43,335 nucleotides of DNA from assembly GCA_022736275.1 (NCBI GenBank), contig DZBJ01000026.1:1-43335 (forward strand). Direction: 5' to 3'. This DNA is from Rikenella microfusus (lineage in GTDB: Bacteria; Bacteroidota; Bacteroidia; Bacteroidales; VadinHA17). The position numbers and the translations under genes were made by a program. Positions 41,063 through 43,335 of this stretch are shown here, piece after piece (the stretch's first letter is position 1; every line of letters starts with the position of its first letter). The notes under the pieces were generated by a model that was given only the letters and a program-made list of their open reading frames with translations, was not told where the DNA came from and ran no database searches.

Positions 41063-42856
41063 TCACTTTTGAATGGCCGCGAGAATAATTGCGGCTTTTT
41101 TCGGTCCGACAGCCGTCTCCAGCTCTCCGGCAGAGGCTTCTCTCATTTTTTTTACCGACCCGAATTTTTTCAGAAGGAGCTCTTTGGTCTTCTCTCCTAT
41201 GCCGGGTATTTCGTCAAGAAAAGACCTGTTCATTTTTGAACTTCTCTTTCCGCGATGAAAATTTATTCCGAACCTGTGCGCTTCATTACGGAGGTGCTGA
41301 ATAATTTTCAGGGTTATGCTGTTTTTGTCAAGGTATAAAGGAACAGAGTCTCCGGGGAAATATATCTCTTCAAGTTTCTTGGCAATCCCTATCACCGTCA
41401 GCCTGCCCCTGAGTCCGAGGGCATCAATACTTTTCACCGCGGACGAGAGCTGTCCCTTGCCACCGTCTATGACCACCAGCTGGGGAAGCGACTTCTCTTC
41501 ATCAATCATTCTTCTGTAGCGCCTGTATATTACCTCCTCCATCGAGGCAAAGTCATCAGGACCGCTGACTGTCCTGATATTGAAGTGCCGGTATTCCCTG
41601 TTGCTGGGCCTGCTGTTGCGGAACACCACGCAGGCCGCCACGGCAGACTCGCCCTGGATATTGGAGTTGTCAAAACATTCGATATGGGTTGGGAGTACGG
41701 GCATATGGAGGTCTTTTTTGACCTTTTCCATGTTACGTTCCGTCCTGTTCTCCTTTGATTTTTCAGCGGCCTTTTTCTGCCTTTCAAGCCTGAAAAAGAC
41801 GGCGTTGCGGGTTGCAAGCTCCAGAAGCTTATGCCTGTCGCCACGCTGCGGAACAGAGTATTTCACCTTTTCAAGCAGGATATCGGGCATAAAGGGCACA
41901 ATGATCTCCGGAGAATCGCTTGAGACTCTCTGCCGGATCTCGGTTACGGTAGTTGACAGAACCGATTCCTTCTCTTCTTCCAGCCTGATTTTCAACTCAA
42001 TGGAGTATGTCTGGACGACTGCTCCCGTCACCACTTTCATGTAAGTAATGAACATGGATGATTCGTCTAACGAGACTCCGAAAACATCCACATTGCGGAC
42101 AGATGTATTGACAACCACCGACTTGCTGCGGTAACGGGCAATCATCTCAAGCTTCTCCTTGATCTTCTGGGCCTCTTCAAACTTAAGCTCCGAGGCATAT
42201 CTCTTCATGAGTCCCTCCAGGTGGCCGGTGACGCTCCCTACATCTCCCCTGATTATCTGCTTTATCTTGTCAATCTGATGATTATACTCCTCTTCATTTA
42301 TCAGGCCAACGCAGGGAGCCTTGCAGTTTCCGATATGATATTCAAGGCATACCTTGAACTTGCCCTCTTCAATTCCCCTGGTGTTGAGGGGTAGCGGGCA
42401 CGTTCTTATCTGGAAGAGCTGCCGTATCAGTTCGAGAAGTGTACGGACCGCCGGAACTGAGGTATAAGGACCGTGGTATGAGGAACCGTCAGCTATCAGC
42501 TTGCGAGTCAGGAACACCCTCGGAAAGTGCTCATTCTTAATGCATATCCACGGATATGTCTTGTCGTCCTTCAGGAGGATATTGTATCTCGGCTGATGCT
42601 TCTTTATAAGGCTGTTCTCAAGCAGCAGCGCGTCTGATTCACTGTCTACCACGATGTGTCGAAGCTCTGCGGCACGGGAGAGCATCACCTGAGTTTTGCC
42701 CGACTGGTTCTTCGAGAAGTATGAGGAGACGCGTTTGCGCAGGCTGCGGGCCTTACCGACGTACAGTATTGCTCCTGAGGCATCGATAAACTGGTAAATA
42801 CCCGGCCTGTCAGGAAGCAACGGAACAGTTGATTTTATGGTCTCTTTATCAGGCAA
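41063..42856 (-). CDS. uvrC: Excinuclease ABC subunit C
   Basis: 597 residues from TTG at 42856; a stop lies three codons upstream in frame, and no ATG precedes the GIY-YIG domain. Domains: GIY-YIG nuclease (about 15-95, GIYQFIDASGAILYVGKARSLRKRV); a Cys cluster region (CPLPLNTRG...CLEYHIGNCKAPC); UVR (ELKFEEAQKIKEKLEMI); an RNase H-like endonuclease (ECFDNSNIQGESAVAACVVF, DGGKGQLSSAV, HRFGINFHRGKRS); and helix-hairpin-helix (LDEIPGIGEKTKELLLKKFGS). UvrC makes both cuts flanking damage in nucleotide-excision repair. TACCTTTG (42892-42885) is a candidate promoter core. Confidence 0.96.
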   Translation of the reverse strand: MPDKETIKSTVPLLPDRPGIYQFIDASGAILYVGKARSLRKRVSSYFSKNQSGKTQVMLSRAAELRHIVVDSESDALLLENSLIKKHQPRYNILLKDDKTYPWICIKNEHFPRVFLTRKLIADGSSYHGPYTSVPAVRTLLELIRQLFQIRTCPLPLNTRGIEEGKFKVCLEYHIGNCKAPCVGLINEEEYNHQIDKIKQIIRGDVGSVTGHLEGLMKRYASELKFEEAQKIKEKLEMIARYRSKSVVVNTSVRNVDVFGVSLDESSMFITYMKVVTGAVVQTYSIELKIRLEEEKESVLSTTVTEIRQRVSSDSPEIIVPFMPDILLEKVKYSVPQRGDRHKLLELATRNAVFFRLERQKKAAEKSKENRTERNMEKVKKDLHMPVLPTHIECFDNSNIQGESAVAACVVFRNSRPSNREYRHFNIRTVSGPDDFASMEEVIYRRYRRMIDEEKSLPQLVVIDGGKGQLSSAVKSIDALGLRGRLTVIGIAKKLEEIYFPGDSVPLYLDKNSITLKIIQHLRNEAHRFGINFHRGKRSSKMNRSFLDEIPGIGEKTKELLLKKFGSVKKMREASAGELETAVGPKKAAIILAAIQK

Positions 42857-42884
42857 CTGAAGTCAAATCGGTCTGCATTCTGCC

Positions 42885-42892
42885 CAAAGGTA
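42885..42892 (-). promoter_or_regulatory. TACCTTTG element before uvrC
   Basis: On the minus strand TACCTTTG lies 28 bp before the uvrC TTG start and fits TAnnTTTG. A partial -33 (ATTG) is seen at about 42917. The same region, 42857-43080, has no gene; it holds a 9-bp direct repeat CATGATCTA (43022-43030 and 43072-43080) and the small dyad CCGC-TAC-GCGG (43042-43052). Confidence 0.4.
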
Positions 42893-43080
42893 GAAAATAG
42901 AATTATTGAACAGCAATATGAACGGATTATCAGGCGATGTGAAGGCTGTTATCTGGGCAGACGAAGACGGGTAAAGGGTCCGTGGATGTGATTGGCGATA
43001 GGTCTGGGCGTCTTGTAAACGCATGATCTACAATACTATAACCGCTACGCGGCAGGGTTTGGGTGGACGGCCATGATCTA

Positions 43081-43335
43081 ATCGGGTAGGATGCGGCTCG
43101 CGCCGCAGTCCCCCCACACCACCGGGCATACTCATCGTACCACGGCGGTTTCTATTAACTTTTAACATTAAACTTCAAAGATAAGGATTGTAGCCCTACA
43201 TGGGCGAACCACCTAAGATTCATCGCATTGCTGACGGCCTTTTTGTTAGATAGCTGCCACCATTCTCCCTTACTCTCTCCTACGCTCTCTTTAAGTTTAC
43301 ATAATCAACAATCCTTTCCATTAAGTCCTCTGTCA
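43081..43335 (-). mobile_element. Group II intron remnant: RT fragment plus domains V and VI
   Basis: Minus strand, running off the right edge. Domain V-like hairpin: ACCGCCG (43149-43143) pairs with CGGTGGT (43124-43118) around a partly paired GTAC...GTAT stem, as in bacterial group II introns. Domain VI follows: TGCGGC-GCGA-GCCGCA (GNRA tetraloop) with outer GGA/TCC and GGG/CCC pairs and a bulged A at 43087, six bases before a likely 3' end AT (43082-43081). A branch A seven or eight bases from the 3' end and an AY terminus are family rules. Upstream is an N-terminal reverse-transcriptase fragment. The bulk of the RT gene is absent, so this is an internally deleted, immobile copy. Confidence 0.72.
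43253..43334 (-). pseudogene. Group II intron reverse transcriptase/maturase, N-terminal fragment
   Basis: The minus strand reads TEDLMERIVDYVNLKRA, stop, ERVRENGGS, the usual start of group II intron RT proteins (NLKRAYxRVxxNGGS...). A TAG (43282-43280) stands where Tyr belongs, and homology ends after GGS at about 43253, where other intron sequence joins. The fragment therefore lacks all polymerase motifs. Its beginning continues beyond the right edge. Confidence 0.65.

Noticed and set aside
42918..42974. Small open frame ATG to TAA of 18 codons (MNGLSGDVKAVIWADEDG)
   Set aside because: Very short, with no ribosome-binding site or recognised homology; most likely chance.
1..43335. Search by eye for tRNA, rRNA, tmRNA and known riboswitches
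   Set aside because: No cloverleaf, anticodon arm or recognised riboswitch core was seen; a covariance-model scan would be decisive and could not be run.

Overview
The window is chromosomal DNA of a member of the Bacteroidota, most likely a Bacteroidales/Marinilabiliales-type lineage. Support: promoter-like TAnnTTTG elements before many genes, a BlaI plus M56 (BlaR1-type) pair, TlpA-type and e(P4) lipoproteins, a histidine kinase with the H-box HQLGTP, an ECF sigma / membrane-protein / outer-membrane-barrel triad, and the DUF4271-hemD-rnpA-S41 neighbourhood. All of this is inferred from recognising families; no search was run.

Layout. 1-2655 (minus) is a tlpA-like / blaI / blaR1 operon whose last gene runs off the left edge; two similar 16-bp boxes lie upstream. 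2903-4024 (minus) is a DUF4143 ATPase behind a 13-bp inverted repeat, followed by short simple repeats and an e(P4)-type acid phosphatase. 5293-6879 is a cytosolic-looking repeat protein ending in a GH16-like domain without the catalytic glutamates. 7151-9826 is an ECF sigma / single-TM protein / outer-membrane barrel operon closed by a strong terminator. 9955-15721 is a run pepE - asmA-like - histidine kinase - U32 peptidase. It converges on a minus-strand run: pfk (PPi-type signature), rsgA, a hybrid sensor-kinase-like protein with a degenerate kinase core, and mnmH (15718-21818).

21939-24116 is a decaying zone: an intact C_GCAxxG_C_C protein, then a TIGR01777 epimerase with an internal deletion and an M14 carboxypeptidase carrying a nonsense codon, a deletion and frameshifts. 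Next come a divergent FNR-like regulator / PHP phosphatase pair, mntP, dtd-MFS, deoC, and DUF4271-hemD-rnpA-S41 protease. queD-polA-moaD-moaE form a tightly overlapping minus-strand operon (33127-36994). An acyl-CoA ligase, lspA, polyprenyl synthase and a CoA-binding protein follow on the plus strand, then convergent uvrC. A near-consensus parS-like palindrome lies in the convergent gap at 41044-41059. The right edge holds the 3' end (domains V and VI with a bulged A) and a broken N-terminal reverse-transcriptase fragment of an internally deleted group II intron.

Most of the window is housekeeping: repair (polA, uvrC), RNA processing and modification (rnpA, rsgA, mnmH, dtd, queD, U32), molybdopterin synthesis and isoprenoid/lipid genes. 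The least ordinary elements are the pseudokinase-like hybrid protein, the GH16-like repeat protein, the BlaI-box-like sites before tlpA, the parS-like site and the intron remnant. No tRNA, rRNA or CRISPR array was seen.
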